Assembly (NCBI RefSeq): GCF_023701525.1
Contig: NZ_JAMQAW010000001.1
Location: 62,001 to 126,000, forward strand
DNA from: Streptomyces albipurpureus
GTDB taxonomy: Bacteria > Actinomycetota > Actinomycetes > Streptomycetales > Streptomycetaceae
Length of the DNA stretch: 64,000 nt
Direction of reading: 5' to 3'
Shown here: positions 8,335 through 17,250 of the stretch, in pieces
Position numbering within the stretch: position 1 is the stretch's first letter
Layout of the letters: each line of letters begins with the position of its first letter
Made by a program: the position numbers and the translations under genes
Notes under the pieces: model-generated
What the model was told of the DNA's origin: nothing
Seen by the model: the letters and a program-made list of their open reading frames with translations, nothing else
The model's database searches: none

Positions 8335-9099
8335 TCACCTCCAGGGGAGCAGCAGAGAACGGTGCCATTCGTGAAATGCGGGAAGTACGGCACGGAGTAC
8401 ACGGAAAGCCGATATTCCACCGCGAACCGTGCCAAGACGGACCAGCTCATGCTCTGGAGCGTCCACGACCACCCGGACGGCCGCAACCGGGCGGGTGCCG
8501 ATGGTGAGTGCGGTGCGCAGGGTGACCGCCGACTCCATGTCCACGGCGATCGCTCCGCCGGTGTGCAGCGCCGCGCGCTCGGGGCCGCGTACGACGTGGT
8601 CGGAGCCGATCAGCACTCCGGTGTGCACCGCCCGACCGGGCACCGCCCGGCCGACCGCGTCGGCGAGGCTTCGAACCTCGGTGCAGATCGTGGCACTGTC
8701 ACCGCTGTCGGCTCCGGTACGGGTCGCGGTGGCGACGACGAGGTCTCCGGGCAGCATCCCCGGGGCGAGCCCGGCACAGAAACCCGAGGCGATGACGGCT
8801 GTGTCGCGCAGTGCCGGTGCGCTCAGCGCGTCGTGGACGGCGCGACGTGCGTTGGCGGGGCCCATTCCCGTGCGCAGCACGTCCGCTCGACCGTTGGCCC
8901 TGCCGCGCAGGGCCAGCTTCTCGATGCTGAGCGCGCAGACGATCAGTAGGGGCCGTTCGGAGCAGGGGCCCTGGGCGGGTGTGGAGTGGGTGCCGACCTG
9001 TCCGGTGGCCTGCACGACCTCCCGCGATCCCATGGCTTCGGCGGGACCGGCCGATGGTGACGGTCCTGCCGATCCGATGGGACCCCCGGAGTCAGCCAT
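8335..9099 (-). CDS. hpnG: Adenosylhopane nucleosidase/phosphorylase family protein
   Basis: 254 aa from the ATG at 9099, which overlaps the shc stop (9092-9094); the frame continues further upstream only inside shc. PNP/MTA-phosphorylase-like fold: GMGPANARR near residue 60, ASGFCAGL, and VDMESA near 185, the nucleoside-binding Met-Glu pair. HpnG removes adenine from adenosylhopane to give ribosylhopane (or its phosphate). The first 30 residues are Ser/Gly/Pro-rich, and an inner start cannot be excluded. Confidence 0.88.
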   Translation of the reverse strand: MADSGGPIGSAGPSPSAGPAEAMGSREVVQATGQVGTHSTPAQGPCSERPLLIVCALSIEKLALRGRANGRADVLRTGMGPANARRAVHDALSAPALRDTAVIASGFCAGLAPGMLPGDLVVATATRTGADSGDSATICTEVRSLADAVGRAVPGRAVHTGVLIGSDHVVRGPERAALHTGGAIAVDMESAVTLRTALTIGTRPVAAVRVVVDAPEHELVRLGTVRGGISAFRVLRAVLPAFHEWHRSLLLPWR

Positions 9100-11128
9100 C
9101 CGAGCCCCGCTGGGAGAGGCCGGCCAGTACGGGCTCCCCGTACACATAGCGTCCCAGCGCGGTGAGCGGGAAGACCTGCCGGTAGAGGTGGTAGTTGATG
9201 GAGAAGTCCCAGGGGAAACCGGTGCCGGTGAAGTACGGCTCGTCCCAGGAGCCGTCCATCCGCTGGGTGCCGGTGAGCCAGGCGACACCCCGCTCGACGG
9301 CCTTGTTCTCCCGTTCCCCCGCCGCGAGCAGGGCGAGCAGGGCCCATGCGGTCTGCGATGCGGTGGAGGCGCCCTTGCCGATCCACTCCTCCTCGTCGTA
9401 CGAGCGCAGGTCCTCGCCCCAGCCGCCGTCATCGTTCTGGACGGATTCGAGCCAGCTGACCGCACGACGGATCGCTGGGTGCGAGCCGGGGATTCCCGCA
9501 GCCGCCAGGGCCGGCACGACCGATCCCGTACCGTAGATGTAGTTGACACCCCACCGACCGAACCAGCCGCCGCCGACGTCCTGCTCGGCGAGGAGCCAGT
9601 CAATTCCGCGTCGGGTTCGCGGGTGGTCGGAGCCGCCTTCGTAGGCGAGCATCTCGATGACATGCGCGGTGACATCCGCTGACGGTGGGTCGATCACCTC
9701 GCCGAAGTCGCAGAACGGCAGCCGGTTGGGCAGCGGGCTGGTGTTGTCCGCGTCGAAGGCTCCCCAGGCGCCGTTCTTGGACTGCATGCCGAGGGTCCAG
9801 CGGGTCGCCCGGGCGATGGCCGCCTCCACCCGGGCCGGGTCGGGGTGGCGAACCCGGCGCAGCGCGAGGATGACCTCCGCGGTGTCGTCGATGTCCGGAT
9901 AGTTGTCGTTGTGGAACTCAAAGGCCCAGCCACCGGGGGGTAGTCGGGGTCGGCGGACCGCCCAGTCCCCGGTCCGCACCACTTCCTCGTCCAGCATCCA
10001 GTCGGCGGCCCGGACCAGCGCGGGATGGTCGGCCGGCAGTCCCGCGTCGGCGAGTGCGATGGCGGCCAGGCAGGTGTCCCAGACGGGCGACTGACAGGCC
10101 TCGACCATACGGAGGGGGCCGGCGGCGTCGGTGGAGTGGTCCGCTCTCCACACCGCGAAGCGATCGAGCGACTCAAGACCGGCCTTCATCACCGGGTGGT
10201 CGATGTCATAGCCGAGGAGATGCAGGGCGATCAGGGAGTAGACGGCGGGAGGTTGGATTCCGCCCCAGCACCCGTCGTTCTCCTGGCGCTCGATGATCCA
10301 CCGTGCGGCGGCGTCCATGGCGGCCTTCCGCAACCGTCGGGGCGCGACCTTGTGGTAGAGGTGCAGAGCTTTGTCGGCACGTTGGAAGAACCCGTCCCAA
10401 CTCAGGGCCGGAGCGAGGGTCCTGGAAGGATTGGGCTGGCGGACGTCGGTGTGTAGTTCGTCCAGGGTGAAGGGCGCCGGCCGCACCGGCCGCTTCGCGG
10501 AAACCACCGTGAGCGGCACGATGGTCTGCCGTGCCCAGCAGCCGAAGTCATAGATGTTCAGCGGGAACCAGTTGGGGAGGAAGATCAGCTCCGGGGGCAG
10601 TTCGGGCAGGTCCTCCCAACTCCACCAGCCGAACAGCGCCAGCCAGATCCTGGTGAAGACCCTGGCTCGGGCGATTCCGCCGTGCCGTCTGACCCAAGCG
10701 GACGCCAGCACCATATGGGGGTCATCGGGCAGATCGCCGGCGAGCCTGAGCGCCACATAGGCCTCAATGGTCGCGGAGAGATCGGCTGGGCCACGGTAGA
10801 AGGTGGTCCAGGCACCATCCGCACGCTGCTCCCCCCGAATGTGGCGGGCGGCGGCGTCGGTGGTGTGTGCGTCCCCGACGCCGAGGAACTGCCGCAACAA
10901 CAGGTCCTCGGCGTCCATGGTCACATTGGTTTCCAGGTCGCCCTTCCACCAGCCTTGGGCGTCCTGTCTGCTCAGCAGATGCTCAACGGACAGTGCCACG
11001 GCCCGTCGCGCGTTCCCCAGCGCATCGCTGCCGCCAGGGCGCGCGGGGGCGTGGATATCGGTCAGTTCGCCGGCCGTAGCCGCGTGGGCCCTTACGGGCC
11101 CACCGCTTCCGTCGGTCGTCGCTGTCAT
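9092..11128 (-). CDS. shc: Squalene-hopene cyclase
   Basis: 678 aa, typical family length. The catalytic DxDDTA motif (DIDDTAE) is at about residues 409-415. Several QW repeats are visible (QNDDGGWGE, QSKNGAWGAF, QENDGCWGG, QRMDGSWDE). The membrane-attached enzyme cyclises squalene to hopene/hopanol. The ATG is preceded by GGGGAAG. It overlaps hpnG by 8 bp (translational coupling) and follows the prenyl synthase after about 150 bp. All key motifs are intact. Confidence 0.97.
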   Translation of the reverse strand: MTATTDGSGGPVRAHAATAGELTDIHAPARPGGSDALGNARRAVALSVEHLLSRQDAQGWWKGDLETNVTMDAEDLLLRQFLGVGDAHTTDAAARHIRGEQRADGAWTTFYRGPADLSATIEAYVALRLAGDLPDDPHMVLASAWVRRHGGIARARVFTRIWLALFGWWSWEDLPELPPELIFLPNWFPLNIYDFGCWARQTIVPLTVVSAKRPVRPAPFTLDELHTDVRQPNPSRTLAPALSWDGFFQRADKALHLYHKVAPRRLRKAAMDAAARWIIERQENDGCWGGIQPPAVYSLIALHLLGYDIDHPVMKAGLESLDRFAVWRADHSTDAAGPLRMVEACQSPVWDTCLAAIALADAGLPADHPALVRAADWMLDEEVVRTGDWAVRRPRLPPGGWAFEFHNDNYPDIDDTAEVILALRRVRHPDPARVEAAIARATRWTLGMQSKNGAWGAFDADNTSPLPNRLPFCDFGEVIDPPSADVTAHVIEMLAYEGGSDHPRTRRGIDWLLAEQDVGGGWFGRWGVNYIYGTGSVVPALAAAGIPGSHPAIRRAVSWLESVQNDDGGWGEDLRSYDEEEWIGKGASTASQTAWALLALLAAGERENKAVERGVAWLTGTQRMDGSWDEPYFTGTGFPWDFSINYHLYRQVFPLTALGRYVYGEPVLAGLSQRGSDG

Positions 11129-11276
11129 GGCTTCCCCTTCGGTGCAGTGATGCGCTGTGCTCTGCGGTGCTGGGGTCTCCGTCGGCCGGCGGGCGGTTTA
11201 CGGTCCGCTCACTGGTCGGCGACTGCGATGGATATGGGGGGCTGGGTGGGGATCATTTCTTCCGTGTCCTGGTGGA

Positions 11277-12386
11277 CTATCGCTTCCGTACGACGACGAA
11301 GTCGGCGAGCGCCGCCAACTGCGCCCTGACGTGGGTGGGCATATCGACGCCGGCAAGTGCCTCAATGGCGACAGCGTGCTGCCGGCGGGCCTCCTGGGAG
11401 GTCCACTCGCGTCCGCCGGCCTCTTCGATCAAGGCCGCCCTGGTGGCGAACTCCTCCTCGGAGAAGCTGTCGAAGTCATTGCTCTTGGCGTCGGCGGCGA
11501 GCAGTTCACCGAGCTCTCGGGAGGCCGGGCCGCCCTCGGCGAGCGCCGCGACCACGGGCAGGGACTTCTTGCGCTGGCGCAGATCGCTCCAGGTCTGCTT
11601 GCCGGTGGTGACCGGGTCGCCCCAGATGCCCAGCAGATCGTCGATGGCCTGGAAGGCGAGACCGAGGTGGTAGCCGTAGGCCTCCAGGGTGTCGGCCGTG
11701 CGGTCATCGGCCCCACCGAGCACCGCACCGATCGAGGCGGCGCAGGCGAGCAGGGCGCCGGTCTTGTTGCCCTCCATCTCCAGGCACTCTTCGACGGTGA
11801 CCCGCTCGCGGTGTTCATAGGAGATGTCCTGGGCCTGGCCGTCGATGAGCTTGCGGCTGGCGACGGTCAGCCGGCGGGTGGCCCTACCGGCTTCCGCCGT
11901 GCCGAGCTCCAGCAGGACCTCGTTGGCGAGGGCGAACAGTGCGTCGCCGACCAGGATGGCCTGGGCCGGACCGTGCACCTTCCATACGGTGTCACGGTGG
12001 CGGCGCTGCTCGTCGCCGTCCATCAGGTCGTCGTGCAGCAGCGAGAAGTTGTGGACCAGCTCCACGGCGACAGCACCCGGGATGCCCACCTCGGGCCTGG
12101 CACCTGCGACCTCCGCCGAGAGCAGTGCGAGCGCGGGGCGCACGGCCTTGCCGCCCTCGCCGACGGATGGCTGCCCAGCGGCGTCGATCCAACCGAAGTG
12201 GTAGGAGGCCACGGTGTCCATGGGCGCCGCCAGCCGGTTCACAGCAGCACGCAGCACCGGTGTCGACAGGTCACGTCCGCGCTCCAAGAGCGCGGCGATC
12301 TCCACGCCCGCTGCGGTGTCATCAGCCGGATTCGCCGAAGGCACAGTCGGCACGGTCTCTCCTCTTGTTCCGGAAAACAGGCTCAC
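11277..12386 (-). CDS. Polyprenyl diphosphate synthase (probably farnesyl diphosphate for squalene)
   Basis: 369 aa. The first Asp-rich motif is HDDLMDGDEQRR (D119, D120, D123). The second is DDLLGIWGD near residue 245, a DDxxG variant. The enzyme condenses isopentenyl diphosphate with allylic diphosphates. The location between hpnE and shc argues that it supplies C15 farnesyl diphosphate to HpnD; product length is not proven by sequence. The GTG start overlaps the hpnE stop (GTGA) and has GGAGG upstream. A start about 10 codons in is possible but less coupled. Confidence 0.9.
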   Translation of the reverse strand: MSLFSGTRGETVPTVPSANPADDTAAGVEIAALLERGRDLSTPVLRAAVNRLAAPMDTVASYHFGWIDAAGQPSVGEGGKAVRPALALLSAEVAGARPEVGIPGAVAVELVHNFSLLHDDLMDGDEQRRHRDTVWKVHGPAQAILVGDALFALANEVLLELGTAEAGRATRRLTVASRKLIDGQAQDISYEHRERVTVEECLEMEGNKTGALLACAASIGAVLGGADDRTADTLEAYGYHLGLAFQAIDDLLGIWGDPVTTGKQTWSDLRQRKKSLPVVAALAEGGPASRELGELLAADAKSNDFDSFSEEEFATRAALIEEAGGREWTSQEARRQHAVAIEALAGVDMPTHVRAQLAALADFVVVRKR

Positions 12387-13801
12387 GCCGCCTCCTTGAG
12401 CGGATGTTCATGGGGGCGGCCGAGGGCACGAAGAGCGGCGGCCGCAGCGGTGATTCCGCTGCGCACCGCGCCCTCCATGGTCGCGGGCCAGCCAGTGGCG
12501 GTCCACGCACCCGCCAGGTACAGGCCAGGCGCACGAGTGGTGGCGCCCGGCCGCAGCCTGCCGACGCCGGGAGCCGGGTCAAAGGTGGCGGTGCGTTCCC
12601 GGGTGACGAAGAAGTCCCGTACCCGGGCGTCCCGTGCGGGCGGCAGCAGTCGCTCCAACTCGGGCAGGTAGCGGGCTCGTAGCTCGGCGACGGACGCGTC
12701 GATCTCGTCCTGGGCGGCGGACTGGGAGATCGCGAGGTACTGGCCCTCCTTCAGCCCGGATGCCTCGGTGCGGTCGAAGACCCATTGCACCGGGGAGCCG
12801 AGCGCGGCGAAGAAGGGGCGGCGCAGCACCTTGCGGTCGTAGCGGACATGGATGTTGAGGATGGGTGCCGTGCCGATGTCGAGCAGTCGGTCCGGGTCCG
12901 CCATGGCGCCTTCAGGCAGCAGGGCGTGGGCCTCACGTTGGGCGACGGCTAGGACTACGGCGTCGGCGTCGAGGCGTTCGCCGTCGATCTCGACCTGCCA
13001 GCGTCCGTCCGCGTCGGCGGTGAGGGTGCGTGCGCGGGCCCCGGTCTCGACCCTCACCCCCGCGGCTTCCAGCGCTTTGCGGGCGAGGGTGTCATGCAGG
13101 TCACCGAGGGGTACCTGGGCCCAGCCGATGTCGGCGGCGCCCGGGTCGGAGAGCAGCCCGGTCTTGAAGACCATCGCCGCGAGCGCCATGGACGCGTTCG
13201 CGGCGGTGGCGTTCAGGGTGGCCACTCCGACCAGGTCCCAGAGCGCCTCGATGGTGCGCCGGGACTGTCCGTGGCGACCGAGCCAGGTGGCGAAGTCGAT
13301 GCCGTCCAGCGCGGGGTCGGCCGGGTCGAGCCCGCGCAGCGCGAGTGCGGCGCGCCCCACACTCGCCCGCTCGGCCAGCGAGAGATGGGGGTAGGTGGCG
13401 AGACTGGCGGCCAGGTGCAGCGGCACGGGTAGCGCGGTTCGGCGCAGCCTTCCCAGTCGGGGGCGCGATCGTCCGACATCCAGTACCGGAACGTCCAATC
13501 GGTCCTGGAGGGGGGAGAGATGGGCGCCTTCGACCCGGTCGAGGAACCAGCGGTAGGCGGTGCAGCAGCGCAGATAGACATGCTGGCCGTTGTCGACGGT
13601 GAGGTCGCCGCGCTGGAAGGAGAAGGCGAGCCCACCGAGCCGCGGACGGCCTTCGAGCAGGGCCACCCGCAGCCCCGCGTCGGCGAGTTGGAGGGCGGTG
13701 GTGGTGCCCGCGATTCCACCGCCGATGACGATCGCGCGCCGCTCGCCTGAGGCGGTTTCCGATGTCGTCCGCTGGTGGTCGTGACTGCCGCTGCCGGTCA
13801 T
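12383..13801 (-). CDS. hpnE: Hydroxysqualene dehydroxylase (FAD)
   Basis: 472 aa. An N-terminal dinucleotide fold, VIGGGIAGTTTALQLADAGLRVALLE, starts at residue 25, and a C-terminal FAD motif, GLYLAGAWTATGWPATMEGAVRSG, closes the chain. This is the phytoene-desaturase-like amine oxidase family. HpnE reductively removes the hydroxyl of hydroxysqualene to give squalene. The ATG overlaps the stop of the preceding small ORF (ATGA) and the stop overlaps the next GTG, so it sits inside a coupled string. Confidence 0.92.
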   Translation of the reverse strand: MTGSGSHDHQRTTSETASGERRAIVIGGGIAGTTTALQLADAGLRVALLEGRPRLGGLAFSFQRGDLTVDNGQHVYLRCCTAYRWFLDRVEGAHLSPLQDRLDVPVLDVGRSRPRLGRLRRTALPVPLHLAASLATYPHLSLAERASVGRAALALRGLDPADPALDGIDFATWLGRHGQSRRTIEALWDLVGVATLNATAANASMALAAMVFKTGLLSDPGAADIGWAQVPLGDLHDTLARKALEAAGVRVETGARARTLTADADGRWQVEIDGERLDADAVVLAVAQREAHALLPEGAMADPDRLLDIGTAPILNIHVRYDRKVLRRPFFAALGSPVQWVFDRTEASGLKEGQYLAISQSAAQDEIDASVAELRARYLPELERLLPPARDARVRDFFVTRERTATFDPAPGVGRLRPGATTRAPGLYLAGAWTATGWPATMEGAVRSGITAAAAALRALGRPHEHPLKEAA

Positions 13802-14103
13802 CCGGCCTCCTCTCGGAACACCCTGGTGGAGTTCGCTGCGCCGGGCGCTGTGCCTTCTCGACGGCCGGCATCCGGCCAGGACGGCCCGGGTGCATGGTTA
13901 TTGCGGTGGACGATCCTGCTCCGGCGGGCCTGCGGGATGCGGCCCACGGCCCGTCGCCCGCGGTACGGCAGGGGAGGACCGGCCGCCACGCCGGGCGCGG
14001 ACGGACCAGGCGCGGAGGGCGTCGCGGACGACGGGCCAGGTGTTGGACCTCCCGCCGCTGCGGACGGGATCACCCGCGTCGGGGTCGGTGCTGGCGGGGG
14101 CAT
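13798..14103 (-). CDS. Small Pro/Ala/Arg-rich hypothetical protein between hpnD and hpnE
   Basis: 101 aa. The ATG overlaps the hpnD stop (TGATG at 14101-14105) and the stop overlaps the hpnE ATG (ATGA at 13798-13801). Coupling on both ends is the main evidence that it is translated. Composition is extreme (Pro, Ala, Gly, Arg), with no recognisable domain or membrane segment. A small hypothetical gene at the same place (SCO6761) is recalled from S. coelicolor. It might only relay ribosomes from hpnD to hpnE. Confidence 0.5.
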   Translation of the reverse strand: MPPPAPTPTRVIPSAAAGGPTPGPSSATPSAPGPSAPGVAAGPPLPYRGRRAVGRIPQARRSRIVHRNNHAPGPSWPDAGRREGTAPGAANSTRVFREEAG

Positions 14104-15041
14104 CAGGAGCGCCCCCGCAGGCTCTGGCGGCTGATGTGCCGGCTGTCAAGACCGGAGAGGCCACGCACTGCGACATAGGCCTTCTCCCGGCCCGGGAGCG
14201 AGACCCGGCCGCGGAGCACCGCCTGGGGGTCGCGTTCGATGCGGTCGAGGAGCCTGCGGTAGATGCCGGCCATCGCGGCGACGCACGCCCCACTGCGCCG
14301 GTCGAGCATGGGCAGCAGTCGGTAGCCCTCGGCGAAGAGGGCCCGGGCACGCCGGACTTCGTAGTGGATCAGCCCGGCGAAGTCCGAGCCGATGGGCGGG
14401 GTCGCCGTGTGGAAACCCTCCGAGCAGCCGAACTTGGCGAGGTCGTCGGCGGGCAGATAGGTCCGCCCGTTGGCCGCGTCCTCACGGATGTCCCGCAGGA
14501 TGTTGGTGAGTTGAAGGGCGAGCCCCAGGGTGTCCGCGTACTCCGCGGCACGTTCGGTGCCCTGCGCACCGGGCTGGGTGCCGAACACGGCGAGGGAGAG
14601 CCGGCCGATGGCCCCCGCGACACAGCGGCAGTAGACCTTGAGGTCGTCCCAGGTCTCGTAGGACTCACCGTGGACGTCCATCAGGACTCCGTCGATGAGT
14701 TCGTCGAGTCCACCGAGCGGCAGCGGAAAGCGGCGGGCGGTATCGGCGAGGGCCACGGCGACGGGGTCGGTGTCGTCCTCGGCGATGTCATCGCGGCGGA
14801 TGCGACCGAGCAGCTCCCGGGTCGCCTCCAGCCGCTTCTGCTTCTCCGGGGGTGCGAGGGTGCCGTCACCGATGTCGTCGACGCGCCGTGAGAACGCGTA
14901 CAGCGCCGACATGGCCTGCCGCTTGTCGGGCGGCAGCAGTCGGATGCCGTAGGCGAAGTTGCGCGCCTGCTGCCCGGTGACGGCCTCGCAGTAGCTGTAC
15001 GCGGCCTGCACCGGGGCGGGCGCCTGTGTCGGTTGTTCCAT
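14103..15041 (-). CDS. hpnD: Presqualene diphosphate synthase
   Basis: Squalene/phytoene synthase family, 312 aa from the ATG at 15041; a GTG at 15053 overlapping the hpnC stop (GTGA) would add 4 residues. The ATG is preferred because GAGGGGTG lies 7-9 bases before it. Asp-rich motifs: RRVDDIGD near residue 55 and DIREDAANGRTYLP near 190. It condenses two farnesyl diphosphates to presqualene diphosphate, then HpnC and HpnE finish squalene. Soluble or peripheral membrane. Confidence 0.93.
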   Translation of the reverse strand: MEQPTQAPAPVQAAYSYCEAVTGQQARNFAYGIRLLPPDKRQAMSALYAFSRRVDDIGDGTLAPPEKQKRLEATRELLGRIRRDDIAEDDTDPVAVALADTARRFPLPLGGLDELIDGVLMDVHGESYETWDDLKVYCRCVAGAIGRLSLAVFGTQPGAQGTERAAEYADTLGLALQLTNILRDIREDAANGRTYLPADDLAKFGCSEGFHTATPPIGSDFAGLIHYEVRRARALFAEGYRLLPMLDRRSGACVAAMAGIYRRLLDRIERDPQAVLRGRVSLPGREKAYVAVRGLSGLDSRHISRQSLRGRS

Positions 15042-15049
15042 GGTCCGGC

Positions 15050-16009
15050 TCACCCCTCTCTACGCGCTCTTCGCAACACAGCTCCTACTTCACGCACCAG
15101 ATTCGCCTTCGCAGGTGTGGGTGGTCCGGTCAGTACGTCATATCTCGCGGCCTTGATCGCGCCGAGGGCGGCCCGGCCGCCGGCGGTGAACCCGGCGAGC
15201 AGCAACCTCAGCCGGCCGTGCACACTCGCCACCAGCCCCATGCCCTCGTCGAGCAGTTCGCCGGCTCGTTGGGCCTCAAAGGCGATCAGGGCGCGCACCG
15301 AGGCGTTGGCCGACGGCGCTGCCAGATCCGCTTCGGTGACATGGAATCGTCGCATGTCCTCGGCGGGGAGGTAGATCCGGTCCCGGGCGAGGTCCTCAGC
15401 CACGTCCTGAAGGTGCTCAATGATCTGGAGCGCGGTACAGACGGCGTCGGAACGGCGCAGCCGCTCGGGGGTCATCGTCCCGGTGAGCTGTAGCACAAGG
15501 TGTCCCACAGGGTTGGCGGACAGTTCGCAGTAGGCGAGGAGTTCACCGGCGGTCTCATAGCGCTTGACCACCTGGTCCTGGCGGTTCGCCTCGATCAGAT
15601 CGAGGAAGGGGCCGGGGGTGAGCGCTCTCTCGCGTACCGTCGGGCCGAGTTTACGCAGCAGCGGATGGCCCGGCCCACCGGCACCGGCATCGGCATCGGC
15701 ATCGGCATCGGCATCGGCATCGAAGACGCGTCGGAGATCGGCTTCGAGTGCGTCGAGCATCAGAAGCCGGTCATCCGCGTCGGCGGGAGCGACACCGAGC
15801 CAGTGGGCATCGGCGCCGCCGGGGGCCAGGTCGCCGTCGCCGATGTCATCGACGAGCCGCGCATAGCCGTAGACGGCCATGAGGTCGGTGCGCCAGGCGC
15901 GCGGCAGGAAGAAGGGGGCGACGGGAAAGTTCTCCCCCGCGGCCTTGTCGAGGGTGGCGCGCGCGGTGGGCGCCGGGGCTGTGGTGGGGAGCTGCCTCAT
16001 ACCGGTCAT
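15050..16009 (-). CDS. hpnC: Hydroxysqualene synthase
   Basis: 319 aa, squalene/phytoene synthase family. First Asp motif RLVDDIGD (D54, D55, D58); second DVAEDLARDRIYLP. It converts presqualene diphosphate to hydroxysqualene. It is the first gene of the hopanoid operon. Two ATGs (16009 and 16000) lie close together and neither has a strong SD. Between the two motifs sits a low-complexity (Asp-Ala)6 insertion from a hexanucleotide repeat (15686-15721), which probably forms a flexible surface loop. Confidence 0.92.
   Translation of the reverse strand: MTGMRQLPTTAPAPTARATLDKAAGENFPVAPFFLPRAWRTDLMAVYGYARLVDDIGDGDLAPGGADAHWLGVAPADADDRLLMLDALEADLRRVFDADADADADADAGAGGPGHPLLRKLGPTVRERALTPGPFLDLIEANRQDQVVKRYETAGELLAYCELSANPVGHLVLQLTGTMTPERLRRSDAVCTALQIIEHLQDVAEDLARDRIYLPAEDMRRFHVTEADLAAPSANASVRALIAFEAQRAGELLDEGMGLVASVHGRLRLLLAGFTAGGRAALGAIKAARYDVLTGPPTPAKANLVREVGAVLRRARREG
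15686..15721 (+). repeat. (GGCATC)6 microsatellite inside hpnC
   Basis: Six perfect GGCATC units, with one degenerate unit (GGCACC) just before. It encodes alternating Asp-Ala in hpnC. Because the unit is 6 bp, slippage would change the loop length without breaking the frame. Confidence 0.9.
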
Positions 16010-16388
16010 ACGTGGCTACCAGGTGCGGGGACGGCGAAAGCCTCGTGGAGCTGGAGAATTCCGATCATTGCCGTCACATCTCCCGTTCTACACTGCCGAT
16101 CCAATCCATCCTATTTCGGACACGCCGCCGGTCATCGCGGCGATGGGGGCTCCGACCGCCTGACGGGGCGCCCAGGGCGTATCGCCCCACTTGCCGCGAT
16201 TCAGCACTGGTACAGCTTACGTCGTACAACGCCCGAAGCTGCGTCGGGGCGTAGCGGTCATTGCGTGAACATCGCATTATCAGCCAACCTTCCATGGGAA
16301 TACCGGACTTGACCGTCTTAGGCGGTCCGGTCCGACACTGCCGGAATCGTGGCGGACAGCGCCGTCTTCGGGTACCAGGACGCGGGAA
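16010..16388. other. Upstream region of the hopanoid operon
   Basis: About 380 bp before hpnC, with AT-richer patches around 16080-16130 and 16205-16320. It should hold the hopanoid promoter (minus strand). No clear consensus promoter, operator or small gene was recognised. Confidence 0.45.
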
Positions 16389-16418
16389 GGCCCCCGCCAG
16401 GATGACTAGGCGGGGGCC
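16389..16418 (-). terminator. Terminator after the ABC exporter operon
   Basis: A 10-bp perfect GC stem (GGCCCCCGCC at 16389-16398 with 16409-16418) and a 10-nt loop lie 50 bp past the ATP-binding gene. It insulates the envelope cluster from the hopanoid promoter. Confidence 0.8.
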
Positions 16419-16467
16419 CCGTCGGAGCCGGCTGACTGCCGGAACCGATCCCACGGCTTTCACATGG

Positions 16468-17250
16468 CTACTTGCCGGTCTCCTTCTCGTACGCCTTGAG
16501 GACCTCGGCGGTGGGTCCGTCCATCAGCAGCTCGCCCTTCTCCAACCAGAGAACCCGGTCGCAGGTGTCCCGGATCGATCCGAGGCTATGGCTGACCAGA
16601 AAGACCGTGCCGGCCTGCTTACGGAGCTCGCGAATGCGTTGCTCGGAGCGGATCTGGAACTTCCGGTCGCCCGTCGCGAGAGCCTCGTCGATCATCAGGA
16701 CGTCGTGGTCCTTGGCCGCCGCGATGGAAAAGCGCAGCCGCGCGCCCATCCCCGAGGAGTAGGTGCGCATGGGCAGGGTGATGAAGTCGCCCTTCTCGTT
16801 GATCCCGGAGAAGTCGACGATGGATTCGTAGCGGTCTCGGATCTGCTCACGGGACATGCCCATGGCCAGACCGCCGAGGATGACATTGCGCTCGCCGGTG
16901 AGATCGCCCATGAGCGCGGCGTTCACACCGAGCAGCGAGGGCTGACCATCCGTATAGACCTTGCCACGTTCGGTGGGGAGCAGTCCGGCTATGGCCCGTA
17001 GCAAGGTCGACTTGCCGGAGCCATTGGTGCCGATGAGGCCAATCGCCTCCCCGCGGTACGCGGTGAAGGAGACGCCACGCACGGCATGCACCGTGCGCAC
17101 ACCTCGCTGCTCGCCCTTCTTGCGGCGCACGATGCGGCTCAGAGCAGCGGTGGCGCTGCCCTTGCCTCCTCCTGCGCCGCGCACCCGGTAGACGATGTGG
17201 ACATCGTCAGCGATGACGGTGGGGACCCGCTCAGTGTTGTTGTCAGCCAC
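16468..17250 (-). CDS. ABC exporter ATP-binding protein (Wzt/TagH type)
   Basis: 260 aa from the GTG at 17250, which overlaps the permease stop by 8 bp; the frame is open further up but only within the permease gene. Walker A GTNGSGKST (residues 74-82), signature YSSGMGARLRFS, Walker B VLMIDEAL, switch His in VSHSLG. The short form has no C-terminal carbohydrate-binding domain. Such ATPases pair with ABC-2 permeases to export lipid-linked polysaccharides or teichoic-acid-like polymers. With the adjacent polyol-phosphate genes this suggests export of an envelope polymer or glycolipid. Confidence 0.9.
   Translation of the reverse strand: MADNNTERVPTVIADDVHIVYRVRGAGGGKGSATAALSRIVRRKKGEQRGVRTVHAVRGVSFTAYRGEAIGLIGTNGSGKSTLLRAIAGLLPTERGKVYTDGQPSLLGVNAALMGDLTGERNVILGGLAMGMSREQIRDRYESIVDFSGINEKGDFITLPMRTYSSGMGARLRFSIAAAKDHDVLMIDEALATGDRKFQIRSEQRIRELRKQAGTVFLVSHSLGSIRDTCDRVLWLEKGELLMDGPTAEVLKAYEKETGK

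Noticed and set aside
8335..9675. A long version of hpnG starting inside shc
   Set aside because: The extra 192 residues are low-complexity out-of-frame shc sequence. The ATG at 9099 at the shc stop is the coupled start.
15680..15721. The hexanucleotide repeat as a CRISPR-like array
   Set aside because: There are no spacers; units are contiguous 6-mers encoding Asp-Ala inside a conserved gene.
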